From: Gammaproteobacteria bacterium
Lineage (GTDB): Bacteria > Pseudomonadota > Gammaproteobacteria > Chromatiales > Chromatiaceae
Direction of reading: 5' to 3'
Length of the DNA stretch: 64,000 nt
NCBI GenBank assembly: GCA_009929855.1
Contig: RZZN01000012.1
Span: forward strand, 1-64,000
Shown piece after piece: positions 62,891 through 64,000 of this stretch (within the stretch, counting starts at the first letter, position 1; the number at the start of each line of letters is the position of its first letter). The translations under genes and the position numbers were made by a program. The notes below the pieces were generated by a model. It was not told where the DNA came from. It saw nothing but the letters and a program-made list of their open reading frames with translations, and searched no databases.

Positions 62891-63901
62891 ATGCGCTTCA
62901 TGATACCCCCGATTCAGACCCCATACGCCGCACTCGGACCCGATCTGGTGCTCGCCGCGATCGAGCAGCTGGGCCTGCCGACCGACGGGCGCCTGCTTGC
63001 ACTCAACAGCTACGAGAACCGGGTCTATCAGGTCGGCATCGAGGACGCGCCGCCACTGATCGCGAAGTTCTACCGTCCAGGGCGGTGGAGCGACGCGGCG
63101 ATCCTCGAGGAGCACGCCTTCGTGCAGCAATTGGCCGAGCACGAGATCCCCGCCGTCCCGCCCCTGCGCATCGCCGGGGCGACCCTGCACACCCATGCCG
63201 GATATCGCTTCTCGCTGACACCACGACGCGGCGGTCGGGCCCCCGAGCTGGAGGACCCCAGTGTGCTCGAATCGCTCGGCCGGCTGCTTGGGCGCATCCA
63301 CGCGATCGGCGCCATCGCACCCTTCAAGCATCGTCCGACGCTCGACTGCGAGTCATTCGGCATCCTGCCACGCAACCATCTGCTGGCCGAGCGCTGGATC
63401 CCGACCGAGCTGCTACCCGCCTACACCAGCGTCGTGGACGAGGCACTCGATGGGGTGCGCGCCTGCTATGACCGCGCCGGCGACATCGCGCTCATCCGAC
63501 TGCATGGCGACTGTCACCGGGGCAATCTGCTCTGGACCGATGGCGGCGCGCATTTCGTCGATTTCGACGATGCCCGCATGGGCCCGGCAATCCAGGATCT
63601 CTGGATGCTGCTCGCGGGCGAGCGCGCGGAGATGAGCCAACAGCTCGACGCCGTCCTGAGCGGTTACGAGGACTTCCAGACCTTCGACGAGCGCGAGCTG
63701 CACCTGATCGAGGCACTGCGCACGCTGCGCATTATCCATTATGCCGACTGGCTGGCCAGCCGCTGGGAAGACCCGGCCTTCCCCGCCGCCTTCCCCTGGT
63801 TCAGCGGTCATCGCTTCTGGCAGGACCACATCCTGCAGCTGCGCGAGCAGATCGCGGCGATGCAGGAGGGTCCGCTCTGGGCACACGCCAACCGCTATTG
63901 A
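62891..63901 (+). CDS. srkA: Stress response kinase A (YihE/SrkA family)
   Basis: A 336-aa Ser/Thr kinase with a choline-kinase-like (APH) fold, linked in E. coli to survival under envelope and oxidative stress. NSYENRVYQVGIEDAPPLIAKFY (about 39-61) includes the ATP-binding Lys. IRLHGDCHRGNLLW is the catalytic loop and VDFDDARMGPAIQDLWML the metal-binding Asp motif. Length matches the family (about 330). The start is ATG 62891 or 62900. In E. coli srkA is next to dsbA; that is not seen here. Confidence 0.94.
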   Translation: MRFMIPPIQTPYAALGPDLVLAAIEQLGLPTDGRLLALNSYENRVYQVGIEDAPPLIAKFYRPGRWSDAAILEEHAFVQQLAEHEIPAVPPLRIAGATLHTHAGYRFSLTPRRGGRAPELEDPSVLESLGRLLGRIHAIGAIAPFKHRPTLDCESFGILPRNHLLAERWIPTELLPAYTSVVDEALDGVRACYDRAGDIALIRLHGDCHRGNLLWTDGGAHFVDFDDARMGPAIQDLWMLLAGERAEMSQQLDAVLSGYEDFQTFDERELHLIEALRTLRIIHYADWLASRWEDPAFPAAFPWFSGHRFWQDHILQLREQIAAMQEGPLWAHANRY

Positions 63902-63952
63902 GCGCCAGGGTGCGGATGTCCAGGGGCGCGCTCGGGGTCGGCGGACGCGCCG

Positions 63953-64000
63953 TCACAGCCAGCGATAATCCTCGACATAGTGGTTGCCGAGTCCCTGCAA
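63953..64000 (-). CDS. C-terminal end of a gene entering from the right edge
   Basis: The last 48 bases read on the minus strand as 15 codons (LQGLGNHYVEDYRWL) and a TGA at 63953. The end is placed 51 bases from the srkA stop, as expected for a convergent neighbour. Too short to assign a family. Confidence 0.4.
   Translation of the reverse strand: MQGLGNHYVEDYRWL

Noticed and set aside
1-64000. tRNA, rRNA, insertion sequences, prophage or genomic island boundaries
   Set aside because: No cloverleaf-type sequence, conserved rRNA stretch, transposase or integrase was recognised, and base composition looks even. A tRNA scan would settle the first point.

Overview
This 64-kb window is chromosomal DNA of a high-GC gammaproteobacterium, most likely a purple sulfur bacterium (Chromatiaceae or a close relative). 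The taxonomic argument has two parts. First, a secreted Gly/Trp/Tyr/Pro-rich protein at 13827-14156 has the composition of sulfur globule envelope proteins. Second, the order leuC-leuD-leuB-asd-fimV-truA-trpF-trpB-trpA-accD-folC-dedD-cvpA-purF-metZ (61713 down to 44588) is a classic gammaproteobacterial block, known for example from Pseudomonas without trpBA in the middle. I saw no rRNA, tRNA, CRISPR array, insertion sequence or prophage. Coding density is very high, and many neighbours overlap by 4-30 bases.

Layout. 1-4.3 kb: an RND multidrug efflux operon (inner-membrane pump cut by the window edge, lipoprotein adaptor) behind a good sigma-70 promoter with a perfect 7-2-7 palindromic operator. 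4.8-6.0 kb: a QEGLA/DUF1704 putative metallopeptidase gene broken by a one-base frameshift. 6.3-12.1 kb: a TetR regulator and an ABC exporter operon of Gld type (ATPase, fused GldF-GldG protein, DUF4340 protein). 12.2-14.2 kb: a membrane spermidine-synthase-like protein and the sulfur-globule-like protein. 14.2-20.6 kb: a tight three-gene operon of a membrane pentaheme cytochrome with a TPR tail, an FG-GAP/UnbV (CRTAC1) protein and a TPR protein; I regard this as the least understood system here. 20.7-26.8 kb: hom, alaC, a DUF6279 lipoprotein and PBP1A.

27.0-30.7 kb: four same-strand genes (OlsB-like, PlsC/OlsA-like, glycosyltransferase, PlcP/LpxH-like phosphoesterase) that together look like a route to phosphorus-free membrane lipids. 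30.7-39.8 kb: signalling. It holds a multi-TM hybrid histidine kinase and a partner-switching set (STAS antagonist, HATPase anti-sigma, SpoIIE phosphatase), with the phosphatase translationally coupled to an orphan NMT1-type binding protein and an AI-2E family transporter. 40-44.6 kb: hisG, a lipoprotein, and a minor pilin operon (fimT-pilW-pilX-pilV) in which two pilins lack the usual Glu5. 44.6-61.7 kb: the conserved biosynthetic block for Met, purine, folate, fatty acid, Trp, Asp-family and Leu synthesis, with the cell-surface genes dedD and fimV. 61.9-64 kb: a secreted metallophosphoesterase, the SrkA kinase, and the last codons of a gene entering from the right.

All functions are inferred from reading the translations; no database search was run. 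Promoters and hairpins were found by eye.
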